Shown here piece after piece: positions 33,943 to 42,561 of a stretch of DNA of 57,694 nt. Source of the DNA: NP936 sp002726085 (GTDB lineage: Bacteria; Acidobacteriota; Vicinamibacteria; Vicinamibacterales; UBA8438); assembly GCA_036012905.1 (NCBI GenBank), contig DASCQF010000195.1, positions 1-57,694 on the forward strand, read 5' to 3'. The position numbers and the translations under genes were made by a program. The notes under the pieces were generated by a model that saw nothing but the letters and a program-made list of their open reading frames with translations, searched no databases and was not told the DNA's origin. How positions within the stretch are numbered: the first letter of the stretch is position 1; each line of letters begins with the position of its first letter.

Positions 33943-35267
33943 CCGACGTCACCCCGTTGTCGCGCTACGAAGATCTGGCCCGGCGTTTTGCGGCCGTCTG
34001 GCGGGGGTGGCAGCTCTACGCGTCGCATCACCCGCTCCAACAACGCAACATCGACCAACTGCTCGACACGCTGACCGGCTTGCACGCGGAGCGGGAGGCC
34101 ATCGCACTCGGCGTGGTGGGCGACCAGATCGTGGTGGCCGACACGCCGCTGCCCAAGGCCGCGGCCAACCTGGCCGAGCTGCTCAAGCGGCTCAAGACCG
34201 CCGGCATCGAACGCATCGGATTCGATCGTGGCGTCACACGCGACGAGCTCAACGACTTCATCGACGCCATCGCGACCTTGACCCAGCGTCGCGACGCAGG
34301 CACCGACACGCTGCCGAAGTTCCCGCATATCAACGTCGGCCGGATCGGTGCCGAGCGGGCGGAGACCGGTATCGCCCGCGACATCGCAGCGATCAAGCGG
34401 TTGTACGACGACGCGTCCCGCTCGGCTGAAGATCTCTACGAGAGCACCCGTGCCGACGGCCGACCGGAGCTGGCCGCGGCGCGTCAGACCGTGGAGGGAC
34501 TGGCCGAATCGGTTGCCCAGAACCGCACGGCCCTGGTCGCGCTGACGGCGATGAAGAGCTACGACAACTACACGTTCACGCACATGGTCAACGTCTCGAT
34601 TCTCGCCATGGCGCAGGCACGTGCGCTGGGCATCGAAGGGCAGCGGTTGCGCGAGTTCGGGCTCTCGGCGCTGATGCACGACATCGGGAAGGTGCGCACG
34701 CCGATCGAGATCCTCCAAGAGACAGACCGACTCACCGAAGACGAGTTCACCATCATGAAGCGGCACGTGGTCGACGGCGCGGAGATTCTGCGCCAGACGC
34801 CGGAAATGCCGACCATGGCGCCGTCGGTGGCGTTCGAGCACCACCTCCGGATCGACGGCAGCGGATACCCGGAAATCAAGCGGACCCCGCTAAACCTCGC
34901 CACGATGCTCACCAGCATCGCCGACGTCTACGACGCGATGCGGTCGCAACGCGCCTATCAGCAGGCGTTTCCAACCGACCGGATTCTGGCCGTCATGAAG
35001 CGCAACGACGGCACGGAGTTCGATCAGAATCTGGTCCGACGGTTCGTGCAGCTCATTGGCATCTACCCCCCCCCGGCACACTCGTGCGACTGGATACCAA
35101 CGAGGTGGCCATCGTGCTGCAGGTCCACGCACCGGACCCACACCGGCCACGGGTACAGGTGCTCCGAGATCCCGAGGGGCATCCGATCCCCTCCCGACCT
35201 ACCCGACACCTCTGGGAGACGGCCGACGGCGACGACATCCACGTCACGGGTCCGCTCGACCCGGTAG
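33939..35267 (+). CDS. HD-GYP domain protein, frameshifted near its C terminus
   Basis: Residues 1-120 form the domain shared with the upstream HEAT protein (WQLYASHHPLQQRNIDQLLD). The HD-GYP domain follows: LMHDIGKVRTP with His-Asp at 248-249, and EHHLRIDGSGYP at 300-311. These proteins hydrolyse cyclic di-GMP to GMP; the Glu usual after the His pair is Leu here, so activity is uncertain. At 35066-35074 a run of nine C follows GIY, after which this frame reads an unrelated Cys/Arg/Ser/Thr-rich tail. A change of one or two C would restore the normal ending GTLVRLDTNEVAIVL in another frame. Confidence 0.85.
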   Translation: MTDVTPLSRYEDLARRFAAVWRGWQLYASHHPLQQRNIDQLLDTLTGLHAEREAIALGVVGDQIVVADTPLPKAAANLAELLKRLKTAGIERIGFDRGVTRDELNDFIDAIATLTQRRDAGTDTLPKFPHINVGRIGAERAETGIARDIAAIKRLYDDASRSAEDLYESTRADGRPELAAARQTVEGLAESVAQNRTALVALTAMKSYDNYTFTHMVNVSILAMAQARALGIEGQRLREFGLSALMHDIGKVRTPIEILQETDRLTEDEFTIMKRHVVDGAEILRQTPEMPTMAPSVAFEHHLRIDGSGYPEIKRTPLNLATMLTSIADVYDAMRSQRAYQQAFPTDRILAVMKRNDGTEFDQNLVRRFVQLIGIYPPPAHSCDWIPTRWPSCCRSTHRTHTGHGYRCSEIPRGIRSPPDLPDTSGRRPTATTSTSRVRSTR

Positions 35268-35299
35268 ACTACGACATCGATCCGTTGGAATTTCTCTGA
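35075..35299 (+). pseudogene. Out-of-frame native C-terminal part of the HD-GYP protein
   Basis: In the frame of the GTG at 35084 the sequence reads GTLVRLDTNEVAIVLQVHAP, then HRPRVQVLRD and ends DYDIDPLEFL. This is the small beta-rich tail normally found after the GIYPP motif in HD-GYP proteins of this type. It is joined to the upstream frame if the C9 tract had seven or ten C. No own Shine-Dalgarno is seen. Confidence 0.7.
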
Positions 35300-35311
35300 T
35301 GCAGCTGCTCA

Positions 35312-35348
35312 AGGAGACAGGAGGCAGGAGAAGCCTGAAGGCTTCGCC
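35312..35348 (+). repeat. Heptamer array (3 units) with attached palindrome
   Basis: AGGAGAC, AGGAGGC, AGGAGAA, then GAAGCCTGAAGGCTTC, a 7-bp palindrome with GA loop. The left flank GCTCA is the complement of the shared TGAGC flank. It lies between the HD-GYP gene and the M14 peptidase gene. Confidence 0.8.
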
Positions 35349-35394
35349 AGCATCAACAGCACCAAGAGGCGCCTCCCAGCAACAAGGACCTGTG

Positions 35395-38079
35395 ATGAGA
35401 CTCGCGTGTTCGACCTGCTTCGGTGTGCTGGTGGCGCTGGCGGTGCTGCTGGTCCAGCCACTGCCGGCTCAGACGCCGGCGCTGCCGTCCCCGGCCGCGT
35501 TTTTCGGGTTTCCGATGGGTGCCGAGGGCGAGTTGGCCGGGTGGAATCGGATGGTCGAATACTTCGCGCGCATCGGCGACGAATCGGACCGGGTCCTGGT
35601 AGAAGAGCTCGGCCCGACCACCAACGGCAATCCGTATCTGTTGCTCACGATCTCGGCGCCCGAGACAATTGCCGATCTGCCGCGGTATCGGGCCATGCAA
35701 CATCGCCTCGCCGACCCCAGACGCACCAGTGAGCGGGACGCGTCCACCATCGCCGAGACCGGCAAGGCCGTGCTCCTCATCGGCGCCAACGTCCATGCGA
35801 CCGAGATCGGCACGAGCCAGGCGATGAACACGCTGGTGCACTTCCTGGCCACCGACACCTCCGCCTGGACCCGCCGCGTGCTCGACAACGTGGTTATTCT
35901 GGTCATCCCCTCCGAGAATCCCGACGGCCAGCAGATGGTAGTCGATTGGCACTACCGGAATCGCGGCACGCCCTACGAGCGCTCTCCACTGCCCGAGCTG
36001 TATCACCCGTATGCCGGTCACGACAACAACCGCGACAGCTACATGCTCACGCAGGTGGAAACGCGCTATCTCAACCAGGTGTTGTATCGAGACTGGATCC
36101 CCGAGGTCTATCTCGACACCCACCAGATGGGCAGCAGCCTGGCCCGGATCTTCGTGCCACCGTTCAAGAACCCACCCAACCCGAACGTCGATCCACTCGT
36201 GTGGAGCGAGGTCAACCTGTTGGGACAGGCCATGGCGGCCAAGCTGCACGAGACGGGCAAGACCGGGATCATCTGGGGTGAGCTGTACAGCGCGTTCTGG
36301 CAAGGCGCCAACAACACCAATCCGTGGTGGCACAACCAGATCGCCCTGTTGACCGAGGTGGCCAGCGCCGGGCTCGCCACGACGATACGCCAGGAGCGAG
36401 TCGATCGGGAGCAGTGGGCCGGCGCCGACGCGCCTGGCGACCGTGGTCCGAGCCGGGGCGACTCGCCGCCACCGGCGCCGGCGCCCACCGACGTGCAGTA
36501 TCGGATGACCTACCCGCGGCCCTGGCTCGGCGGAGACTGGAGCCCGGCCGACGTCGTCGACTACAGCCTGACCGCGGTCTTCGGCCTGATCGAGGCGGTC
36601 GCCAACAACCGCACGCCGCTCAAGCGCAACTTCTACACGATGAACCGACGCGCCATCGCCCGATTCAGCGAGGGCCGCCCTTTCGCGTTCATCATCCCGC
36701 GCGAGCAGCCCGACCCGGGCGCCGTGGCGAAGCTCCTCTCGCTGCTGCAAGCCGAAGCCGCGGAGGTTCATGTCGCCGACGCGCCGTTCACCGCCGCCGG
36801 CCAGACCTACGCCGCCGGCACCCACGTGGTCTTGCTGGCCCAGCCGGTCGGACGCTGGGTCAAAGACCTGCTGGAGCCCCAGCGCTACCCCGACATCCGG
36901 TGGCCATTCGCCGACGCGCCGATGGACCGCCCCTACGACGTGACCGCGTGGTCGCTGGGCATGTTGATGGGTGTGGACACCCTGCTCGTCGATGAGCCGT
37001 TCGAGGCGTCGCTGCGGCTGGCCGAGTTGGCGATCACCGCACCGGAAGGCCGTGTGACCGGCTCGGGCTCGACCTATGTGCTCCCCCACTCGGTGAATGC
37101 CAGCTTCCGAGCGATGAACCGGTTGCTGCACGCCGGGGCCGATGTGCAGTGGACCGACGGCGATCTGGCGACCGGCGACGCCGTGGTACCCCACGGCGCC
37201 ATTCTCGTGAGCGCCGTGGACCGCGCCACCGTCGAAACGCTGGCTACGGATCTGCGTCTCCAGATCCAGGCGGTGACGCCGGAAAGCGGATGGCCCCTGC
37301 TGCCGATCGACACACCCAGACTCGGGGTCTACGAACCGTGGGGCGGCAACATGGACACCGGGTGGACCCGGTGGGTCCTCGACCAGCACGAGTTCGCCTA
37401 TTCGCGCCTCAGAGCCGCCGACATCAGGGCCGGCGAGCTCGGTGAGCGGTTCGACGTGCTGGTGTTCGCCGAGATGACGTCGGCCGACGTCGTGCGCGGC
37501 CTGCAGGACCGCAACGTCCGGCCCGAATATCGTGGCGGGATCGGCGCCATCGGAGTCCAGCATCTGCAAGACTTCGTCAACTCCGGCGGCACGATCATCA
37601 CGCTGGGCAACGCCGCGACCTTTGCGATCGAGCAGCTGGGTGTGCCACTCGTCAACACGCTCCGCGACACCCCGCGCGATGCCTTCTACGCACCCGGGTC
37701 GATACTGCGCGTCGAGGTCGATCCGACTCACCCGATCGGTTTCGGGATGCCGACCGATGCCGATGTCATGTTCGTCAACAACGGCGCGTATGCCACCGCG
37801 AGCAAGCTGGGCACCCGCGCGACACCGGTCGTCGCCGCTCGCTACCCGGACCGGCCACTACTCCGAAGCGGCTGGATCACGGGGGAAGACCAACTCCGCG
37901 GGAGCGCCGCCGTCATCGAGGCGCCGGTTGGCCGCGGCCGCGTCATCCTGCATACGTTCCGGGTCCAGCACCGAGGACAAACCTGGGGCACCTTCAGGCT
38001 GCTCTTCAACTCGATCTTCTACGGCCCGGCTGCCACCGACCGTCCCGCACCGATGACCACCCTCGAGCAGCAGCAATGA
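35395..38079 (+). CDS. Exported M14-family zinc carboxypeptidase
   Basis: 894 residues. The signal peptide is FGVLVALAVLLVQPLPAQT. The M14 catalytic region has VHATEIG (His134, Glu137), SENPDGQQMVVDWHYRNRG and, further on, EVYLDTHQMGSS as the third ligand site. Members of this group have a long C-terminal part; here from about 560 it continues with several alpha/beta segments and ends in a glutamine amidotransferase-like fold (VFAEMTSADVVRGLQDRN). Periplasmic or secreted. ATG at 35395 after AAGGACC. No membrane anchor beyond the signal. Confidence 0.9.
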   Translation: MRLACSTCFGVLVALAVLLVQPLPAQTPALPSPAAFFGFPMGAEGELAGWNRMVEYFARIGDESDRVLVEELGPTTNGNPYLLLTISAPETIADLPRYRAMQHRLADPRRTSERDASTIAETGKAVLLIGANVHATEIGTSQAMNTLVHFLATDTSAWTRRVLDNVVILVIPSENPDGQQMVVDWHYRNRGTPYERSPLPELYHPYAGHDNNRDSYMLTQVETRYLNQVLYRDWIPEVYLDTHQMGSSLARIFVPPFKNPPNPNVDPLVWSEVNLLGQAMAAKLHETGKTGIIWGELYSAFWQGANNTNPWWHNQIALLTEVASAGLATTIRQERVDREQWAGADAPGDRGPSRGDSPPPAPAPTDVQYRMTYPRPWLGGDWSPADVVDYSLTAVFGLIEAVANNRTPLKRNFYTMNRRAIARFSEGRPFAFIIPREQPDPGAVAKLLSLLQAEAAEVHVADAPFTAAGQTYAAGTHVVLLAQPVGRWVKDLLEPQRYPDIRWPFADAPMDRPYDVTAWSLGMLMGVDTLLVDEPFEASLRLAELAITAPEGRVTGSGSTYVLPHSVNASFRAMNRLLHAGADVQWTDGDLATGDAVVPHGAILVSAVDRATVETLATDLRLQIQAVTPESGWPLLPIDTPRLGVYEPWGGNMDTGWTRWVLDQHEFAYSRLRAADIRAGELGERFDVLVFAEMTSADVVRGLQDRNVRPEYRGGIGAIGVQHLQDFVNSGGTIITLGNAATFAIEQLGVPLVNTLRDTPRDAFYAPGSILRVEVDPTHPIGFGMPTDADVMFVNNGAYATASKLGTRATPVVAARYPDRPLLRSGWITGEDQLRGSAAVIEAPVGRGRVILHTFRVQHRGQTWGTFRLLFNSIFYGPAATDRPAPMTTLEQQQ

Positions 38080-38129
38080 CCAAAGAGGAATACGCTGTTG
38101 AAGTTGAAGGTGGTGAAGCCCTCCAGCCA

Positions 38130-38164
38130 CTCCTGACTTCTGACTCCTGCCTTCTGACTCCTGT
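38130..38164 (+). repeat. Heptamer tandem array, 5 units
   Basis: CTCCTGA, CTTCTGA, CTCCTGC, CTTCTGA, CTCCTGT, followed by AGAGCATT, the shared flank. It lies between the M14 peptidase gene and a small membrane-protein gene. Confidence 0.9.
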
Positions 38165-38176
38165 AGAGCATTTGCA

Positions 38177-38632
38177 ATGACCGAAGCCGCGCGCGCGTTG
38201 CTCGTCGCCGGCGCCGCCCTGGCGCTCGTCGTGATCCGGCTGTCGGTCAATGCAACGAAAGCCGACACCAACTCGCCGCAGCGTCTCATCGCCGAACTGC
38301 GACTCGCTCAATTCGCGGCCCTGCTGCTGGTGCTCACGGCCGGCGTCTACATCGGTTTCGCCCTGGCCCACGCCTCCGTCAGCGGTAGTGGCCTCGACGT
38401 GGCCCTGGGGGTCGGCTTTCTCGTGTTGGCGGCGGTCGCCGTCAGCCAGGACCCGCGACTGGCTCTGACATTGCTGGCAGCGGCGTTTGCCGGTCACGCG
38501 GTCGTCGACCTGCTGCACAGTGCCGAGGTCCTGCCGGCCGAAGCCCTACCCGCCTGGTATGGCACCGCATGCGCCATGTATGACGTCGCCATCGCTGCGG
38601 TATGCTATCTGCCGATCGTGCGCCGCCCGTAG
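38177..38632 (+). CDS. Small integral membrane protein of unknown function
   Basis: 151 residues with about four to five hydrophobic segments: LLVAGAALALVVIRLSV, FAALLLVLTAGVYIGFALAH, LGVGFLVLAAVAV, LTLLAAAFAGHAVVDLL and VAIAAVCYLPIV. I recognise no family. The His residues in HAVVDLLHSAEVLP and the Cys-containing YGTACAMYDV could bind a ligand or metal, but that is speculation. ATG at 38177. The next gene starts 55 bp after its stop. Confidence 0.7.
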   Translation: MTEAARALLVAGAALALVVIRLSVNATKADTNSPQRLIAELRLAQFAALLLVLTAGVYIGFALAHASVSGSGLDVALGVGFLVLAAVAVSQDPRLALTLLAAAFAGHAVVDLLHSAEVLPAEALPAWYGTACAMYDVAIAAVCYLPIVRRP

Positions 38633-38687
38633 CGGGGCCGGCTGTTCCGGCCACCCGACCATGCGCCCCGGTCGAAAGGAGACGCTG

Positions 38688-40310
38688 ATGAGGCGATGGC
38701 TGGCACTCAGTCTTCTGCTCGTCGGAATGATCACGGCGCCGCAAGAGGCGGCGGCCGAGGCTCCCACACTCGTCGTCGTGCTGGTCATCGATCAGATGCG
38801 GTCCGACTACGTCGACCGGTACCAGCACCAGTGGAGCGCCGGACTCAAACGGCTGCTGTCCGAGGGAGCCTGGTTCAGGCGCGCCGCCTATCCGTATTTG
38901 GGCACCGTCACCTGCGCCGGGCACGCGACCATCGCCACCGGCGCCTATCCGGCGCAGCACGGGATGATCCTCAACGGCTGGTGGGACAGGGAGGCGGCTA
39001 GGCAGATAACCTGCACGGATGATGCGGAACACGCGACCCTGTCATACGGCGGGCCGCTCAACGGCGGCGTCAGTGCCGCACGACTGGAGGCAGCGACGCT
39101 CGCCGACGAGATCCGGGCGCAACTGCCGGGCCCGAACCGCGTGGTGGCACTGTCGTTGAAGGCGCGCTCGACCGTGATGCTCAGCGGACAGGCGGCCGAT
39201 GTCGCGCTCTGGTTCGACGATCGTGGGAGCTGGGCAACGTCGACCGCCTACACCGACCACCCCGTCCCGTTCGTCAAACGATTCATCGACGCGAACCCGG
39301 TCGAGGCCGACACCGACCTCACGTGGACACGCGCACGACCGGTCACCGACTACTTGTTCGACGACGACGCCCCATTCGAGCGTCCGGGTGACGGCTGGTC
39401 TCCGGCGTTTCCCCATCCACTGGGCGACGGCAGCGGTCCAAGCGCGGCGTTCTTCCGCCGCTGGCAAAAGACGCCGCTGTCAGATGTCTACTTGGGTCGG
39501 CTGGCCGAAACGGCCGTCGACGAGCTCTCGCTCGGTCAGGGTCCGGGCACCGACTACCTGGCCATCGGCTTCTCCGCGCTCGATAAGGCGGGCCACAAGT
39601 TCGGGCCACAGAGTCACGAAGTACAGGATTTGCTCATCGGACTCGATGCGACCATCGGGTCACTGCTCGAACGACTCGACCGGACGGTGGGTCCCGATCG
39701 GTATGTCGTCGCGCTGTCGGCCGACCATGGCGTCTCACCGATCCCGGAGGCAGCGGTCTCCAGCGGCCTCGACGGGGGCCGTGTGCAGGCAAGCGACATC
39801 GGCAGGCGCGTCGATGCCGCTCTCTCCCGCGTGCTCGGTCAGGCGGCCTACGTCGCCCGCGGGAACTACACCGGCTTGTACTTCAACCCGGGTGTCTACG
39901 ACCGGGTGCTGGCGAACCCACAAGCCCTGCGGGCGGTCAAAGACACCATCCTGGAGACGCCCGGAGTCTGGCAGGTGTTCCGCAGCGACCAGTTGGACGG
40001 CCGGTTCATCGGCGACGGAGAGGTGGCGCGTGCCGTGCGACTGAGCTTTTTCCCCGGCCGTAGCGGCGACATGATCATGGTGCCACGACCCTACTGGATC
40101 ATGAGCCGGGACGCCGCAACCCACGGCACGCTGCACGCCTACGACCAGCGGGTGCCGGTGATTCTCCTGGGCGCTGATATCCAACCGGGGCAGTATCTGC
40201 AAGACGCCACCCCGGCCGACATCGCACCGACCCTCGCGTTCCTGAGCGGGGTGACCCTGGCTCACCCCGACGGGCGCGTCCTGGTCGAAGCGATTCGCCA
40301 GGACCGATAG
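38688..40310 (+). CDS. Exported alkaline phosphatase-superfamily hydrolase (PafA-like)
   Basis: 540 residues. The signal peptide is WLALSLLLVGMITAPQEAAAE. LVVVLVIDQMRSDY carries the first metal Asp (Asp35) and YLGTVTCAGHATIATGAYP the nucleophile Thr75 with adjacent His79, as in PafA-type phosphomonoesterases. FSALDKAGHKFGPQSHEV and SADHGVSPIPEA supply the remaining metal-binding Asp/His. It probably hydrolyses phosphate esters in the periplasm. The ATG at 38688 follows AAAGGAG. No phosphate-regulation site is evident upstream. Confidence 0.9.
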   Translation: MRRWLALSLLLVGMITAPQEAAAEAPTLVVVLVIDQMRSDYVDRYQHQWSAGLKRLLSEGAWFRRAAYPYLGTVTCAGHATIATGAYPAQHGMILNGWWDREAARQITCTDDAEHATLSYGGPLNGGVSAARLEAATLADEIRAQLPGPNRVVALSLKARSTVMLSGQAADVALWFDDRGSWATSTAYTDHPVPFVKRFIDANPVEADTDLTWTRARPVTDYLFDDDAPFERPGDGWSPAFPHPLGDGSGPSAAFFRRWQKTPLSDVYLGRLAETAVDELSLGQGPGTDYLAIGFSALDKAGHKFGPQSHEVQDLLIGLDATIGSLLERLDRTVGPDRYVVALSADHGVSPIPEAAVSSGLDGGRVQASDIGRRVDAALSRVLGQAAYVARGNYTGLYFNPGVYDRVLANPQALRAVKDTILETPGVWQVFRSDQLDGRFIGDGEVARAVRLSFFPGRSGDMIMVPRPYWIMSRDAATHGTLHAYDQRVPVILLGADIQPGQYLQDATPADIAPTLAFLSGVTLAHPDGRVLVEAIRQDR

Positions 40311-40334
40311 ACACCGATAGATGAGGATCTCACG

Positions 40335-40838
40335 ATGACCGCTACCGGCAACCCAGCGCTGCTCGATATCGCCCGCAGGCGCCTGGTCACACACCAGGCG
40401 GGACAGGTTCGCACCTGTCTTCAGGCCCTCAACGACGGGCAGCTCTGGTGGCGCGCCAACGAGGAATCGAACGCAGTTGGCAACCTGGTGCTCCATCTCT
40501 GCGGCTCGACCCACTTCTACATCGGCCACGGTGTCGGTAACAGTGGCTATGTGCGTAATCGCGATGCCGAATTCGCCGAGCCGGGACCGGTGGCCAAGTC
40601 CGACCTCCTGGCCCGGTTCGATGCCGCCATGACGGAGGCCGACCGCGTGCTCTCGGACGTCGACCCGGCCCACCTGGACGAGACGACCGACCGCGCCGGC
40701 AAGACCGCGACCTACGCCGAGCTCATCCTGAACCAGGTGCTTCATTTCACCGCCCACACCGGGCAGATCGTCTTCGCGACAAAGCTCATCCAGACCCGGA
40801 TCATCCACGAAGTGTGGAAAACGACGCCGCACGAGTAG
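40335..40838 (+). CDS. DinB/YfiT-like protein (DUF1572 group)
   Basis: 167 residues, an all-helical four-helix-bundle protein. Metal-binding His positions are in NLVLHLCGSTHFYIGH and VLHFTAHTGQIVFATKL, as in DinB-fold proteins. Members often act as thiol-dependent transferases; with bacillithiol as the co-substrate in some bacteria this would fit the YpdA-like gene in this window, but that is inference. It follows the phosphatase gene by 24 bp with GAGGA before its ATG. Confidence 0.8.
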   Translation: MTATGNPALLDIARRRLVTHQAGQVRTCLQALNDGQLWWRANEESNAVGNLVLHLCGSTHFYIGHGVGNSGYVRNRDAEFAEPGPVAKSDLLARFDAAMTEADRVLSDVDPAHLDETTDRAGKTATYAELILNQVLHFTAHTGQIVFATKLIQTRIIHEVWKTTPHE

Positions 40839-40854
40839 CCCGCATCACAGACAC

Positions 40855-41178
40855 GTGGGAGCCCAAACGACCTCGACACGCGGCACATTCGAAGCGCGTG
40901 TGCTGACCCTCGTGCGTCGCATCCCCCGCGGACGCGTGGCCACCTACGGTGACGTCGCCGAGCTGGCCGGGCGTCCGCGGGCCTGGCGGGCGGTGGGCAC
41001 CATCATGAGCAATTGCCGCTCCCCGACCGTACCCTGTCATCGGGTCGTCGGCGCCGGTGGACGACTGGGCGGCTACAGCGAGCCATGGCGCAAGCGGCAA
41101 CTGCTGCGGGAGGAGGGAATCGTGGTCGGGCGCCGCGCTATTCGACAATTCTCCCTGGTGCGCTGGACACCGCGCTGA
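40855..41178 (+). CDS. MGMT-family DNA alkyltransferase-like protein
   Basis: 107 residues, a lone DNA-binding/alkyl-transfer domain. RIPRGRVATYGDVAELAGRP and VPCHRVVGAGGRLGGYSEP match Ogt/MGMT; the active-site Cys in PCHR is present, so this is not an alkyltransferase-like protein with a lost Cys. The N-terminal half of classic Ogt is missing, as in many small family members. GTG start at 40855. It begins 16 bp after the DinB gene. It could repair O6-alkylguanine or flag it for excision. Confidence 0.88.
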   Translation: MGAQTTSTRGTFEARVLTLVRRIPRGRVATYGDVAELAGRPRAWRAVGTIMSNCRSPTVPCHRVVGAGGRLGGYSEPWRKRQLLREEGIVVGRRAIRQFSLVRWTPR

Positions 41179-41233
41179 GAACGACGGGCAACCCCACACG
41201 GTCGCGTTCTCGTCTAACGCCAGAGAATGCCCA

Positions 41234-41261
41234 AGAAGTCAGAAGTCAGGAGTCAGGAGAC
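41234..41261 (+). repeat. Heptamer tandem array, 4 units
   Basis: AGAAGTC, AGAAGTC, AGGAGTC, AGGAGAC, preceded by AATGCCCA (complement of the TGGGCATT flank) and followed by CCGGAGGGCTTCGG. Upstream of the sigma-factor gene. Confidence 0.9.
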
Positions 41262-41305
41262 AGCCGGAGGGCTTCGGCCGTGTCAACTTCGGAAAGGGCA
41301 CTTAC

Positions 41306-41848
41306 GTGATCGACGTGGGAGCCACCGCCGCCCCGCTGCTGACCGGAACGGGGGACCCCGCGACGACCTTCGAGACGCTCTATCGCACCCACGCGAGGCG
41401 AATCTACAGCCTAGCCTACCGCTTCGTCGGGAATTCGGCCGACGCCGAAGAACTGCTCCAGGAAATTTTCCTTCAGGCGCACCGGCGGCTGGACAGCTTC
41501 AGGCAGGAGGCGGCGCTGTCGACGTGGCTACATCGGCTGGCGGTGAACCGCTGTCTCGACCACGTACGGAGCCGCGGCGCTCGACAGGCGGCCCACACAG
41601 ACTCGTTGGACGACCAGGCGGTGGCGGCGCCCCGCGCGCGTGTCTCGACCGACACCATCACCAGGCTCGATCTCGAACAGGCTGTCGCGAAGCTGCCGGA
41701 CGGCTATCGGACAGTGTTCATCCTCCATGACGTCGAGGGATATGAACACCGCGAGATCGCCGAATTGCTCGGCATCGCGGTCGGCACGTCGAAGTCGCAA
41801 GTACACAAGGCGCGACTCAAGCTCCGTACGCTGCTGAGGCGAACATGA
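41306..41848 (+). CDS. ECF-family RNA polymerase sigma factor
   Basis: 180 residues. Region 2: LYRTHARRIYSLAYRFVGNS then ADAEELLQEIFLQAHRRLDS and STWLHRLAVNRCLDHVRSRG. Region 4: LPDGYRTVFILHDVEGYEHR and EIAELLGIAVGTSKSQVHKA. There are no extra domains. The start is the GTG at 41306, seven bases after GGAAAGGG. The gene overlaps the following zinc-finger anti-sigma gene by 4 bp, the classical paired arrangement. Target promoters are unknown. Confidence 0.93.
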   Translation: MIDVGATAAPLLTGTGDPATTFETLYRTHARRIYSLAYRFVGNSADAEELLQEIFLQAHRRLDSFRQEAALSTWLHRLAVNRCLDHVRSRGARQAAHTDSLDDQAVAAPRARVSTDTITRLDLEQAVAKLPDGYRTVFILHDVEGYEHREIAELLGIAVGTSKSQVHKARLKLRTLLRRT

Positions 41849-42561
41849 CCACGAACACCCAGGTTCCCGACCCGGAGTGTGCGCGATACGCGGAGGCGAT
41901 CGATGTGCTCGTCGACGCATCGGACGACACCGCGAATCGGCACCCCCTGACGACCCTCGACGATCACCTGGCCGGGTGCGAGCCGTGCCGACGGCTACTC
42001 GCCGACCTCCGACAGATAAAGTCCCTGGCCGGCACACTCGAACCGCTCGAGCCGCCAACACACGTCTGGCACACCCTGAGTCGTCGCGCGGCGGCCGACA
42101 CTGGCGCGCGTGGCGCATCGCAACGGCCGTGGTGGCAATACTCGCTGGGTGGCGCCATAGCGACCGCCGCGGCACTGCTCCTGGCCGTCGTCATGACCCC
42201 AGAGCGGTGGGCTTCGCCAACGGGCCCGACGACGCCAACAGCGCCGCGTGACGCGACCGTCTCGGGCGGACAGGACGTGACCCTCGAGCTCGGTCTGGTC
42301 GAGCGGCACTCTATCGAGGCGCTCGATGACCTCGCACGGCTGGCGGCCGCCGATCAGGCGAGAGTCGCCCCGGTCACGGTCGTCCTGACACAACACTTGG
42401 CGATGATCGACGGCGCCATCGCCGACATCCGGTTAGCGCTGGCGACGGAGCCGGACAGCACGGTGGCACGTTCACGGCTCCGGGCCGGGCTCCAGCACAA
42501 GGTCACCCTGCTGCAGGCCACCGCGGCGACCGCCAGGCACTTGTCGCAAGGAACGCCATGA
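41845..42561 (+). CDS. Membrane-anchored zinc-finger anti-sigma factor
   Basis: 238 residues. The N-terminal zf-HC2-like domain has LTTLDDHLAGCEPCRRLLADL (His-x3-Cys-x2-Cys). A single transmembrane segment follows (WWQYSLGGAIATAAALLLAVVM), then an extracytoplasmic helical part. It should hold the ECF sigma factor at the inner membrane. Its start overlaps the sigma gene and its stop overlaps the next gene by 4 bp. Confidence 0.88.
   Translation: MTTNTQVPDPECARYAEAIDVLVDASDDTANRHPLTTLDDHLAGCEPCRRLLADLRQIKSLAGTLEPLEPPTHVWHTLSRRAAADTGARGASQRPWWQYSLGGAIATAAALLLAVVMTPERWASPTGPTTPTAPRDATVSGGQDVTLELGLVERHSIEALDDLARLAAADQARVAPVTVVLTQHLAMIDGAIADIRLALATEPDSTVARSRLRAGLQHKVTLLQATAATARHLSQGTP

Noticed and set aside
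35353..37731. Long open frame (792 codons) antisense to the M14 peptidase
   Set aside because: Composition is of a shadow frame, no motif is seen, and the plus-strand gene has clear catalytic motifs and a signal peptide.
40855..41178. Catalytically dead alkyltransferase-like (ATL) protein
   Set aside because: The PCHR motif with its Cys is intact, so alkyl transfer is possible.
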